Positions 25,970-34,357 of a DNA stretch of 64,000 bases are shown here, piece after piece (position 1 is the first letter of the stretch; each line of letters opens with the position of its first letter). The stretch is taken from assembly GCA_046347015.1 (NCBI GenBank), contig JAXMHA010000011.1, positions 1 through 64,000 on the forward strand. Reading direction: 5' to 3'. Position numbers and translations under genes: made by a program. The stretch comes from Dokdonella_A sp046347015. Its GTDB lineage: Bacteria; Pseudomonadota; Gammaproteobacteria; Xanthomonadales; Rhodanobacteraceae. Below the pieces are notes generated by a model. That model did not search any database, was not told where the DNA came from, and saw only the letters and a program-made list of their open reading frames with translations.

Positions 25970-27459
25970 CTGATCGACTGCTGAATCGAACCCGGTGCCG
26001 GCGGCGGCTGCACCTCGTAGGCGCCGATGTCGGCGGCAGCGCCAACGACACGCGGGAAGCCCGGTCCGCGCTGGTCGACCACGAAGCTCAACGCGTTCGC
26101 ACCGGCGTCGATGACCCGGCTGCCGGTTTCCAGGGCTATCGTCGCTGACTGCCCGCCATGGTCGGCCAGCGGACCCAGCAGCGGATCGCCACGCTGGGTG
26201 TCCGGTGGCAGGGTGATGGCCGGATCGGCATCGCCGATGAAGTCGTGGGAACCGAATACCGCCACCGGAGCGTCGATCGAGTAGCCGGCATGGTCCGGAC
26301 GTTGGTCCGGACAGATTGCCGGCAATGATCGTGCTCTCGAAGTCCGGCCAGCCGCGGACGTGCAGGTAGTTCCCGTAAAAGTCGAGCCAGCGAGGAGGTC
26401 CAGCCGTACGGCACTCCTCCGCGCTGGTGTTGCCGGCGATCGTGCTGTTGGCGATCGACGGTGGCCAGCAGGCCAGCAGCGGCCCACCGGTGCCACCGGA
26501 ATAATTGCCGGCAATGGTGGAATCCTGGATCGTGAATGTGGCGCGACCGGGAGTTCGACAGGTCCCTTGAACAGCCCGCCGCCATCGCCGTCGGCGACGT
26601 TGTTGGCGATCAGGGAGCGCAGGATCGTGGCGTTCTGATAGGCAACCACGCCCCCGCCCACGGTGAATTCCCCGGGATCGGTGGCCACGGTGGTGTTGCC
26701 GGAGATGACACTGTCGACCAGCACCAGGTTGCTGGCCCAGAGTCCGCCACCACCCGCATATTGCCCATTGGTCTGCCCGGTAGCCGAGTTGCCGCTGATC
26801 GTGCTGCGGATGAGGATGGCTTGGGCTGCCCATGCGCCCCCGCCCTGAGCGTAGCTGCCACCCTCCTCGTGCACCGACGAATCGGTAATCGTGCTGTCGA
26901 TCATCGTCAGCACGTTCGCGGCCACAGCACCGCCGGAGTGGACGCCGAAACTGGGACTGAAATACGAATGGCAATCGGTGACGTCGACCCGTTCGAGCAC
27001 GAGGGCGCCGGTTCCGCCGGAAAGGCACGCGGCGCGCTCGAGAAATTCCGGTTCCTCGTGGCCGTGTGCGATCTTCAGGTCGCGCACCGTGAACACGGAG
27101 TTGGCGTAACTGCCGGCGTAGAACACGCGGGAGACGCCACCGCCGGAGATCGTCAGTACATCGCGGCCGGGGCCGGCGAGCGTCAGGCCTTCGCGGTCGG
27201 TTGCGATCAAGCCTTGCACCAGCGTGATCGTGCCGCAGGTCAACTGAGTCATGTCGACGGTGTCGCCGTCGTGCGCGGAGGCCATCACCGACCGCAAGGT
27301 GCCGGGTGAACCATCATCGGCGCAGCTGGTGACGGGCAATGTGTCCGCGTGAGCGACAGCGAAGGTGCCGCCCGCAAACGGCGGCCCTGCCAGCGCCAGC
27401 GCGATGAAGGCAGCCAACGGGTGCCGGCGCAGTCGGGCATGGACGGAAGCGACTCGCAT
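25970..27459 (-). pseudogene. Secreted parallel beta-helix (choice-of-anchor Q type) protein, first domain, frameshifted
   Basis: Starting at ATG 27459 there is a signal peptide (PLAAFIALALAG, cut near AHA-D) and then TLPVTSCADDGSPGTLRSV, a motif typical of bacterial beta-helix proteins that list STISGN/STIAGN repeats. Rungs such as LIRSTISGNSATG, LVDSVISGNTT and ILRSLIANNVADG follow in one frame to about 26565. From about 26565 to 26290 the homologous sequence (QDSTIAGNYSGG, ANSTIAGNTSA, ESTIIAGNLSG) lies in a neighbouring frame, then returns to the first for ADPAITLPPDT and VVGAAADIGAYEVQ. Two compensating indels explain this. The frame then changes again into the second domain. Such proteins are exported and may be adhesins or surface proteins; function here is not known. 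Confidence 0.75.
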
Positions 27460-27647
27460 TTTCCACGCCCTGCCGAGGACGGCGGAAGCGCCAAGGATAC
27501 CGCGTGCCACGGGATCGCGCATCCCGATCCGGGTGTGCTTGACGACTTGAAATACGGGGGGGGCACGATGTGTGCCACAGGGGCGGGGTGGACGCCTGCT
27601 GCACTCGTCGCCGGCGCCCAGGTCCATGCACGGACAAGGGGAACACC
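27460..27647. promoter_or_regulatory. Divergent promoter region with a G8 tract
   Basis: 188 bp between the divergent beta-helix gene and the serine hydrolase gene. It contains an uninterrupted run of eight G at 27556-27563, preceded by TTGACGACTTGAAATAC. The ribosome site of the plus-strand gene (AAGGGGAA) lies at its right end. The G run could vary in length; no certain -10/-35 pair is visible. Confidence 0.4.
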
Positions 27648-28850
27648 ATGAAGAGGCTTCGTACGCTTCTCGTTGCCATATTGCTGCTGGGTGCGTTGTC
27701 GCTTGCCCAGGCGCAGTCGCTGCAGGATCGTGTTGCCGCGGCGAACGACACGGCAACCAGCCATACCTATCCAAACAACACCTGCAGCGAATTGCACGAC
27801 ACGGGGTTCTACTGGGAAATCGGCAACGTCGGTGGCATGTATTCCGGCGCCGCTGGCACGGTCCCGGGCGACGGTGTCGCAGGCCCAGGCCGGGATACCC
27901 CGATGAAGATTGCTTCCGGGTCGAAGTGGGTCTATGCGGCCTATGTCGCCCAACGTTGGGGCGCAGGGGCGCTGACGGCGCGGGACTGGCAGTTCCTGAC
28001 GATGTCGAGTGGCTATCACTCGCTGGAGACGGACACAAAATCCGCGTGCAGCGGCAGGTCCGACGCGTTCACGGTCGACGACTGCCTGTCACTCATCGCC
28101 GACGACGGCACCCACAACGATTACAACTCGAACGACTCCGGCGAGTTCTACTACAACGGCGGCCATTTCGAGGCGCAGTCCGGGTCACTGAACCTGTTCA
28201 CTCCGATCACTATTTTCCATGGGAACAGGCTTGGGGATGACGACGACGACGAGCTGGCAACGGAGCTGAACCAGTATCTGGCGCCGGATGCGAACCCGGC
28301 CAACCAATGGATCACCTTCGACTGGCCGGTACTGGCCGAAGGCATCGATACGAAACCGGGTCAATACATCGACGACTTCCTGCGGCGAATCCTCTCGCAC
28401 GAGTTGCAGGAGTACTCGCTGCTCGGCCAGAACGCCGTGTGCACCAACACCAACAAGAATGCGCAAGGACAACCGATCTGCCCGAGCGCGCTGTTCGAAC
28501 CGCCGGGCCTGTGCGCCTCTGGCGAAAGCTGGCACTACTCCGCCGGGCATTGGATCGAGGACGACACCAGTTCGGTGCCGGTCATTCCCGACGATGGAGC
28601 GTACAGCAGCCCCGGTGCACGGGGCTTCGATCCGTGGATCTGGCGGCCGGGCCCACCGTGGGGCACGAACGTCTTCGGTTGGAGCGATCCAATGTATGGT
28701 GTCGTTGCACGCTTCGCGACCGCCGACTACCCAAGCACGCCGCAGCCGCAATGCCAACCCGCCAGGACCGAAGCGGAAACCGTCAGTTGGGCATCGATCA
28801 TGTGCGGCCGTGCCATCCGCAGGGCGTTCCTGACCGGAGTGACGCAATAG
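27648..28850 (+). CDS. Secreted serine hydrolase of the beta-lactamase/penicillin-binding-protein superfamily, divergent
   Basis: 400 residues; ATG 27648 has AAGGGGAA in front and opens a signal peptide ending at AQAQ (residue 23). The order of motifs fits the class C-like serine hydrolases: MKIASGSKWVYAAYV holds S-x-x-K (Ser90, Lys93); LTMSSGYHS (118-124) stands where the family has LLTMTSGL; GEFYYNGGHFEA gives Y-x-N (Tyr168, Asn170); and GARGFDPWIW with DPMYGVVAR near the C-terminus resembles the segment before and after the HTG-type motif, which itself is not recognisable. Eight or so cysteines suggest disulfides. An Asp-rich stretch (residues 196-201) could bind calcium. Substrate is unknown. 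The gene lies between the decayed beta-helix gene and the symporter, inside the repeat-bounded block. Confidence 0.65.
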   Translation: MKRLRTLLVAILLLGALSLAQAQSLQDRVAAANDTATSHTYPNNTCSELHDTGFYWEIGNVGGMYSGAAGTVPGDGVAGPGRDTPMKIASGSKWVYAAYVAQRWGAGALTARDWQFLTMSSGYHSLETDTKSACSGRSDAFTVDDCLSLIADDGTHNDYNSNDSGEFYYNGGHFEAQSGSLNLFTPITIFHGNRLGDDDDDELATELNQYLAPDANPANQWITFDWPVLAEGIDTKPGQYIDDFLRRILSHELQEYSLLGQNAVCTNTNKNAQGQPICPSALFEPPGLCASGESWHYSAGHWIEDDTSSVPVIPDDGAYSSPGARGFDPWIWRPGPPWGTNVFGWSDPMYGVVARFATADYPSTPQPQCQPARTEAETVSWASIMCGRAIRRAFLTGVTQ

Positions 28851-28881
28851 CGCAGGAAGCAGCGGTTGCAGTGCATTGCCA

Positions 28882-28902
28882 GGCGCGGCAGATTGCCGCG
28901 CC
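28882..28902. terminator. Perfect GC hairpin between convergent genes
   Basis: GGCGCGGCA and TGCCGCGCC form a 9-bp perfect stem around the loop GAT, 31 bp after the serine hydrolase stop codon and before the convergent symporter. No T-run follows, so termination may depend on Rho or the structure may only protect the transcript end. Confidence 0.45.
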
Positions 28903-29045
28903 GGTTCGACTCCAGCGCATGCGGTGCGCGTCGGTTTTGATCAGGCAAGGGTCGAGTCGCTGCTGTCGACTCCAATTTCCGGTTCGGCTGGTTTCTCCTC
29001 GAACGAGGCAGGTGCTAGCGGTGCTTCACCGAGTCCGAACAGGAT

Positions 29046-30602
29046 TCATCCGGTTTGACACGGCGCATCGACGTATTCGTGAGCGCGGGTCACGTCGTTC
29101 GGCGCGATGGGGCGCAACGACGCCGCCACCGGAGTCAACGCGATCGCGACGACGAAGTTCGCGGCCAGCGCGATCAGGCCGATGTAGACGCCGTAGTGCG
29201 TGTCGCCGATCACGAGGGCATATACCGGCTTCAAACCCTGCTGCCACGCCAGTGCGCTGCCCAGCAGCATTCCGGCGGCCCAGCCGGCAATCAGCGCCGA
29301 AGGCCGCAACCAGCGCGTGAACAGCCCCGTGATGACTGCCGGAAACACTTGCAGCATCCAGATGCCGCCCAGCAGTTGCAGGTCGATCGCGAATTTCGTC
29401 GGCAAGTAGAGCACCGCCAGCAGGGCACCGAACTTGACCGCGAGCGAAACGTTCTTGGCGACGCGCGATTCCTGCGCATCGGTCAGCTTGCCATTGATGT
29501 ACGCGCGCCAGATGTTGCGCGTGAACAGGTTCGCGGCGCCGATCGACATGATCGCAGCGGGAACCAGCGCGCCCAACGCGATGGCGGCGAAGCAGAACCC
29601 GGCGAACCACGGCGGGAACGAGGCGTTGATCAGCGCCGGTACCGCCATCGAACTGGAGTCGGCTGTGACTCCCGCCGCCAGTGCCATGTAGCCCAGCAAC
29701 GCGATCAGCCCCAGCAGCAGGCTGTAGGCCGGCAGCCAAACCGAATTGCGTCGTAGCGCGTCTGCGCTCGATGCCGACAGAACGGCCGTCGTCGAATGCG
29801 GATACAGAAAAAGCGCGAATGCCGAACCCAGCGCAAGTGTCGCGTAAGGCCAGAACTGGTCCGGGCGGAGCAGGACCGAACCGGTGCCTTTCGCGTTCAA
29901 GGCCCTCTCCGCGGCATGGAATACCGCACCGTAGCCACCAAGCTGCAGCGGAATCAGCACGACTGCCGCGATCACGGTGATGTACAGCATCGTGTCCTTC
30001 ACGAATGCGATCAGGGCCGGTGCGCGCAGGCCGCTGGAATAGGTATAGAGCGCCAATACGACGAACGCGATCAGCAGTGGCGTTTCCTTGCCGATTCCGA
30101 GCGCGCCGAAGCCCAGTGCCTCGAATACGACTTCGAGTCCGACCAGTTGCAACGCGATGTAGGGCATCGTCGCGGCGATGCCGGTGATGGCGAATGCGAG
30201 TGCAAGCCCACGGCTGCCGTAGCGCCCGTTCACGAAGTCGGCGCCGGTGATCCAGCCGTGCCGGCGGCAGACGTTCCATAGCCTCGGCATCGTCAGGAAC
30301 ACGATCGGGTACACGAACACGGTGTACGGCATCGCGAAGAATCCGTACGCGCCGGTGGCGAATACCAGCGCCGGCACGGCGATCAGCGTGTACGCGGTGT
30401 ACAGGTCGCCTCCGAGCAGGAACCACGTGACGAAGGCCCCGAAGCGGCGGCCACCGAGGCCCCATTCGTGGAGCTTGCCGAGATCGCCGCGCCGCCAGCG
30501 CGCGGCGAAGAATCCCAGCACGGTCACGGTGAGGAAAATCACCACGAATACGCCGATGGAGGTCCAGTCGAGCGCCGATGGCGTCGCGAAGGCGGCGGTC
30601 AT
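29046..30602 (-). CDS. Sodium:solute symporter (SSS family), MctP-like
   Basis: 518 residues from ATG 30602, which overlaps the stop of the small DUF3311 gene as ATGA. About 13-14 membrane segments with the SSS signature regions (FLLGGDLYTAYT in the second segment, and the GALVPAAIMSIGAANLFTRNI stretch in the later core helices, split here as GALVPAAIMS and GAANLFTRNI). Coupling to a DUF3311 partner is typical of the MctP-like branch, which takes up monocarboxylates such as lactate, pyruvate or some amino acids; the exact substrate is not certain. The last 75 codons are duplicated at 24396-24611. The C-terminal tail ends DAPCQTG. Confidence 0.9.
   Translation of the reverse strand: MTAAFATPSALDWTSIGVFVVIFLTVTVLGFFAARWRRGDLGKLHEWGLGGRRFGAFVTWFLLGGDLYTAYTLIAVPALVFATGAYGFFAMPYTVFVYPIVFLTMPRLWNVCRRHGWITGADFVNGRYGSRGLALAFAITGIAATMPYIALQLVGLEVVFEALGFGALGIGKETPLLIAFVVLALYTYSSGLRAPALIAFVKDTMLYITVIAAVVLIPLQLGGYGAVFHAAERALNAKGTGSVLLRPDQFWPYATLALGSAFALFLYPHSTTAVLSASSADALRRNSVWLPAYSLLLGLIALLGYMALAAGVTADSSSMAVPALINASFPPWFAGFCFAAIALGALVPAAIMSIGAANLFTRNIWRAYINGKLTDAQESRVAKNVSLAVKFGALLAVLYLPTKFAIDLQLLGGIWMLQVFPAVITGLFTRWLRPSALIAGWAAGMLLGSALAWQQGLKPVYALVIGDTHYGVYIGLIALAANFVVAIALTPVAASLRPIAPNDVTRAHEYVDAPCQTG
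29120..29270. repeat. 151-bp direct repeat, right copy
   Basis: Partner of the copy at 24461-24611, inside the 3' part of the complete symporter gene. Offset between copies is 4659 bp. Confidence 0.93.
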
Positions 30603-30778
30603 CTGCGGTTGCCTCGATACACGATCCAGGTCAGCAGCGCCGCGATGACGATCCACGCGAACTGCCACGCATAAAAGAACGGGAAACCCGCGACGACAGG
30701 TTTGCGGCCGGCGTAGAACGGCACCCACAGGAGCGCGACGAACGGGATCAGCAGCAACCAGTCGATCAGCTTGCGCAA
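30599..30778 (-). CDS. DUF3311 family small membrane protein (symporter partner)
   Basis: 59 residues using a TTG start at 30778, with GGGGAGA 6 bp upstream on the minus strand. Two membrane segments are evident: LIDWLLLIPFVALLWVPFY and FPFFYAWQFAWIVIAALLTW, joined by a short polar loop (AGRKPVVAG). This matches the DUF3311 family, whose members sit directly before SSS-type transporters and may be a small subunit. The stop TGA overlaps the ATG of the symporter (ATGA). The non-ATG start and small size make it easy to miss. Confidence 0.8.
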   Translation of the reverse strand: MRKLIDWLLLIPFVALLWVPFYAGRKPVVAGFPFFYAWQFAWIVIAALLTWIVYRGNRR

Positions 30779-30963
30779 CGGTGTTCTCCCCTGCCGGCGC
30801 GCGCCAAGGTTAACCGATCAGCGGCACCGGCAAGTGGCTCCCGCAGCCGATCCACCTGCCGGGAGGTCGTGGGCATACCGGATTGTTCCGGGCCTCTGTG
30901 GCCCCTGCTCGCCGCGTTGCCGGGTTCGCGCTAATGTTGCGCCCCACCGCAGGGGGAGGTGAC

Positions 30964-31335
30964 ATGGCCAGCACCGTGAACCGGGGTCCGCGCCAGATCT
31001 GGAACGCGCTCATCTGGTCCCTGAAAGGGCTGCATTGCGGCTGGCGCCTCGAGGCGTCGTTCCGGCTCGAGGTCGGTCTGTTCGTCATCCTGTTCCCGCT
31101 CGGTCTGTGGCTGGGAAACGACGGCATGCAGCGGGCAATCCTGTGCGGATCGCTGTTCCTGGTCCTGTCGGCCGAGCTCCTCAATTCCGCGCTCGAAGCC
31201 GTGGTCGACCGGATCTGCCCGGAAATCGATGAGTTCGCCGCGCGCGCGAAGGACATGGGCTCGGCAGCGGTGTTCGTGCTGATGCTGAACGTCGTGCTGT
31301 GCTGGTGTCTGATACTCTTGCCACGCCTCGATTGA
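30964..31335 (+). CDS. dgkA: Diacylglycerol kinase
   Basis: 123 residues from ATG 30964, preceded by AGGGGGAGGTGAC. The DgkA active-site motif ELLNSALEAVVDR is followed by the second motif RAKDMGSAAV, and three membrane helices are visible. The enzyme phosphorylates diacylglycerol to recycle it into phospholipid synthesis, mainly from membrane-derived oligosaccharide or LPS-modifying reactions. E. coli DgkA has 122 residues. An upstream in-frame ATG at 30883 is not needed. Confidence 0.96.
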   Translation: MASTVNRGPRQIWNALIWSLKGLHCGWRLEASFRLEVGLFVILFPLGLWLGNDGMQRAILCGSLFLVLSAELLNSALEAVVDRICPEIDEFAARAKDMGSAAVFVLMLNVVLCWCLILLPRLD

Positions 31336-31396
31336 TCCGCTGCAGGGTGTATCGGCGAGATCGTCGCCACGCACGCCTGCCCGGAGTCCGCATCGC

Positions 31397-32149
31397 TTGG
31401 AATTCCTCGCCGACCCGCAGACCTGGATCGCCCTGGTCACGCTGTCGATGCTGGAAATCGTGCTCGGCGTGGACAACCTGGTCTTCATCTCGATCGCGGT
31501 CGGCCGGCTCCCGGCGGCGCGGCGCTCGTCGGCGCGGCGGCTTGGCCTTGCCTTTGCGTGCCTGACGCGCATCCTGTTGTTGCTGTCGCTGGCGTACCTG
31601 TCGCGCATGGGCGACCAGCGTGCCGGTCTGTTCGACCTGTTTGGCCAGACCATATCGGTGCGGGATCTCGTGCTGATCGGCGGTGGCATCTTCCTTGTCG
31701 TCAAGGGATTCATGGAAATCGCCGAAAGCTTCTCGGACGCGCCGCGGCATCCGGCCACGTACCACCTGGCGCCCGGTTTCGCGCTGGTGATCGCGCAGAT
31801 CGCCGTGATCGACATCGTGTTCTCGCTGGATTCGGTGATCACCGCCATCGGCATGGTCAATGACATCCCGGTGATGGTTGCGGCGATCGTGCTGGCCGTG
31901 CTGGTCATGATTTCGGTTGCCGACCCGATCGGCGAATTCATCGACCACCATCCGACCGTCAGGATGCTGGCGCTCGCCTTCATCGTGGTGCTCGGCATCG
32001 CACTGGTTGGCGACGGCTTCGACCTGCACGTCCCGCGCAGCTACCTGTATTTCGCGTTGGGGTTCTCGGCCCTGGTCGAAGCCCTGAACGTCCTTGCCCG
32101 GCGCTTCGCCGCCCGGCACGATCCGGGCCGGCGCGACACCGGCGCCTGA
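31397..32149 (+). CDS. TerC family membrane protein
   Basis: 250 residues from a TTG at 31397 (MEFLADPQTWIALVTL), the first start that keeps the conserved first segment; GGAG lies 10 bp upstream. The motif EIVLGVDNLVFIS with its Asp in the first helix and DIVFSLDSVITAIGM later are the two acidic TerC signatures. Seven or so membrane segments end in an Arg-rich tail. TerC-type proteins are metal (manganese or other divalent) exporters or partners of metal homeostasis; tellurite resistance genes proper are absent here, so a general metal role is more likely. Confidence 0.92.
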   Translation: MEFLADPQTWIALVTLSMLEIVLGVDNLVFISIAVGRLPAARRSSARRLGLAFACLTRILLLLSLAYLSRMGDQRAGLFDLFGQTISVRDLVLIGGGIFLVVKGFMEIAESFSDAPRHPATYHLAPGFALVIAQIAVIDIVFSLDSVITAIGMVNDIPVMVAAIVLAVLVMISVADPIGEFIDHHPTVRMLALAFIVVLGIALVGDGFDLHVPRSYLYFALGFSALVEALNVLARRFAARHDPGRRDTGA

Positions 32150-32219
32150 GCGATTGCATGGCGGCGCGATTCAGGACAAAGTGCGCCATACCGGAAAATC
32201 CCGCAGCGGAGGCTTAGCT

Positions 32220-32843
32220 ATGCACAAGGCGAGAATGGCATTGATGCTGATCACGATGGCGTTGTTGTCCGGCTGCGGCTACAACCAGATGCAGCAGAAG
32301 GATGAAGGCGTCAAGGCCGCGTGGTCGGAAGTGCTGAACCAGTACCAGCGTCGGGCCGACCTCGTGCCGAACCTCGTCAACACCGTGAAGGGCTACGCCC
32401 AGCATGAGGAAGAGGTGTTCACGAAGGTGGCCGAGGCACGCGCCCAGGTCGGCACGCTCAAGGTGACACCGGACATGTTGAGCGATCCGGCGGTACTGCA
32501 GAAGTTCCAGGCCGCCCAGGGGGAACTGTCGAGCGCACTGTTGCGCCTGATGGCCGTGTCCGAAAACTATCCGCAGTTGAAGGCGGACGGCCTGTTCCAG
32601 AACCTGCAGGCGCAACTGGAGGGTACCGAGAACCGGATCGCCGTGGCGCGCAACCGCTACATCCAGTCGGTCCAGGACTACAACACGCTGCTGCGGACCT
32701 TCCCGCAAAACCTGACGGCAATGGTATTCGGCTACAAGCCGAAGGCGAACTTCGCGGTCGAGAACGAGAAGGAGATTTCGACCGCGCCGAAGGTCGATTT
32801 CGGGCAAACGCCGGCGCCGGCCCAGCCTGCGACGCAACCGTAG
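32220..32843 (+). CDS. lemA: LemA family lipoprotein
   Basis: 207 residues. The signal sequence ends in the lipobox LLSGC (Cys19), so the protein should be lipidated rather than only membrane-anchored. The helical LemA core is clear: GVKAAWSEVLNQYQRRADLVPNLVNTVKG and ENRIAVARNRYIQSVQDYN. It leads a three-gene run with two TPM-domain proteins, a frequent arrangement in proteobacteria. LemA proteins are linked to envelope stress, but their biochemical role is not settled. The C-terminus is a short Pro/Ala/Gln tail. Confidence 0.93.
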   Translation: MHKARMALMLITMALLSGCGYNQMQQKDEGVKAAWSEVLNQYQRRADLVPNLVNTVKGYAQHEEEVFTKVAEARAQVGTLKVTPDMLSDPAVLQKFQAAQGELSSALLRLMAVSENYPQLKADGLFQNLQAQLEGTENRIAVARNRYIQSVQDYNTLLRTFPQNLTAMVFGYKPKANFAVENEKEISTAPKVDFGQTPAPAQPATQP

Positions 32844-32871
32844 CCACGGCAAGCGCCGCGACGTTCGGGCA

Positions 32872-33792
32872 ATGATCGCTGGTGTCGTGCGGTCCTGGCT
32901 GCCCCGCCTCGTGGCGGGGCTTGGCGGGCTTTTCTTCGCGGTCGCCGTCGCGGCACAGTCGGGCCTGCAGCCGATCCCGCCGCTGCACGACCGGGTGACC
33001 GACCTGACGGGTACGTTGACGCCGGCCCAGGTCGCGACGCTCGATGGGGAACTCGCGGCACTGGAAAAGGCGAAGGGCTCGCAGGTCGGTGTCCTCGTCG
33101 TGCCGACGACGGCGCCCGAAGACATCGCGCAATATGCGATCCGGGTATTCGATCAGTGGAAGCTCGGGCGCAAGAACATCGACGACGGTGTCCTGCTGAT
33201 CGTCGCCAAAGACGACCATCGGGTACGGATCGAGGTGGCACGCGGCCTCGAGGGTGCGATTCCGGATGCCGCGGCGGCGCGCATCATCCGCGAATACATC
33301 GCGCCGCGGTTCCGCGCCGGTGATTTCTACAATGGCATCCACGACGCGACCACCGCGTTGACGAAGCTGATCAACGACGAACCGTTGCCGCCGCCGTGGA
33401 CCGGCAACGAAGGGGATGGTTCGGGTGGGACAAGGGACTGGCTCAACGCACTCCTGGTTGGAGCGATCGTCGCGCTGTGGGCGCGCGGCATGTTCGGTGC
33501 GATGCCACGCCCGCCTCGGGCAGGAATCGTCGGGGCCGTGGCCGCGGGCGTTGGCGGATTCCTCACCGGCTTCTCGATGGTTCCGGTATTGATCGGACTC
33601 GGCCTGTTCGGGCTGGTGCTCGGCTGGATGGGCGGATCCGGTGGTGGTTTCGCCCGCCATGGTGGCTGGGGTGGCTTTGGGGGTGGTGGATTCGGAGGTG
33701 GCGGCTTCGGTGGTGGCGGTGGTCTTGGCGGAGGCGGCTTCAGCGGTGGCGGCGGCATATCCGCTGGTGGCGGAGCCTCGGGGAGCTGGTGA
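32872..33792 (+). CDS. TPM domain protein, YgcG-like, with glycine-rich tail
   Basis: 306 residues: a signal or anchor segment at about 8-29, a TPM domain at about 38-165 (VTDLTGTLTPAQVATLDG, GSQVGVLVVPTT, DDGVLLIVAKDDHRVRIEV), two later hydrophobic stretches, and a tail made almost only of Gly with Phe, Ser and Leu (GGGFGGGGFGGGGG). This is the usual form of the YgcG family that follows lemA. The TPM fold is widespread in membrane-associated proteins, sometimes with acid phosphatase activity in plants. The 3' Gly-rich DNA is a simple GGTGG-type repeat that could slip during replication. Confidence 0.9.
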   Translation: MIAGVVRSWLPRLVAGLGGLFFAVAVAAQSGLQPIPPLHDRVTDLTGTLTPAQVATLDGELAALEKAKGSQVGVLVVPTTAPEDIAQYAIRVFDQWKLGRKNIDDGVLLIVAKDDHRVRIEVARGLEGAIPDAAAARIIREYIAPRFRAGDFYNGIHDATTALTKLINDEPLPPPWTGNEGDGSGGTRDWLNALLVGAIVALWARGMFGAMPRPPRAGIVGAVAAGVGGFLTGFSMVPVLIGLGLFGLVLGWMGGSGGGFARHGGWGGFGGGGFGGGGFGGGGGLGGGGFSGGGGISAGGGASGSW

Positions 33793-33793
33793 C

Positions 33794-34282
33794 TTGCGCG
33801 CCTTTCGCCACTTGTTCGTTCCGTCGGGGGTGCGTCGCGCGTTTCCGTCGGCGGTGCTGGACGAAATCCGGCATGTGATCGACGATGCCGAAACCGGGCA
33901 CGCCGGGCAAATTGTTTTCGCGGTCGAAGGCTCACTGCCGGCCTACGAGGCGCTGCGGGGGTATTCGACCCGCCGCCGGGCGGAGGAAGCGTTTTCGCGA
34001 CTGCGCGTCTGGGATACCGAGCGCAATACCGGCGTGCTGATCTACGTCCTGCTGGCCGATCGTGCCATCGAGATCGTCGTCGACCGCGGAGTTGCTGCAG
34101 TGACGGATGCCGGAGAGTGGGGCGCGATCTGCGCGGCGATGCGCGAGCAATTCCGCAAGGGCGCCTACCGTGACGGCGCGATTGCCGGGGTCAAGGCCGC
34201 GGGCTCGATCCTTCACCGTCATTTTCCGCTGGCGGCGGCCCAGCGTCGCGACGAACTGCCGGATGATCCGGTGGTGTTGTAG
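33794..34282 (+). CDS. Second TPM domain protein, cytoplasmic form
   Basis: 162 residues starting with TTG at 33794, one base after the previous stop; the open frame further upstream only shadows the glycine-rich tail. The protein (VPSGVRRAFP, ETGHAGQIVFAVEGSL, WDTERNTGVLIYVLLADRAIEIVVDRG) has the TPM fold but neither signal peptide nor membrane segment. A second, soluble TPM protein after a lemA-TPM pair is seen in many betaproteobacteria and gammaproteobacteria. Role unknown; the tight spacing implies stoichiometric expression with the other two. Confidence 0.85.
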   Translation: MRAFRHLFVPSGVRRAFPSAVLDEIRHVIDDAETGHAGQIVFAVEGSLPAYEALRGYSTRRRAEEAFSRLRVWDTERNTGVLIYVLLADRAIEIVVDRGVAAVTDAGEWGAICAAMREQFRKGAYRDGAIAGVKAAGSILHRHFPLAAAQRRDELPDDPVVL

Positions 34283-34357
34283 GCCCCGGCTTCGCCATCG
34301 GGCTGGCCAAGGCCGGCAGGGCGCCTGCGAACCGGGTCCGGCGTGGTCCGCGTATAC

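Noticed and set aside
24612..27459. Programmed frameshifting in the beta-helix region
   Set aside because: Too many shifts at unrelated sites, with no repeated slippery motif; decay or sequence error is simpler.
24396..29280. Insertion sequence or integrative element bounded by the direct repeats
   Set aside because: No transposase, integrase or terminal inverted repeats are seen, and the repeats are coding sequence of the symporter rather than a short target-site duplication.
33641..33793. N-terminal extension of the soluble TPM protein
   Set aside because: The extension is the glycine-rich tail of the previous gene read in another frame.
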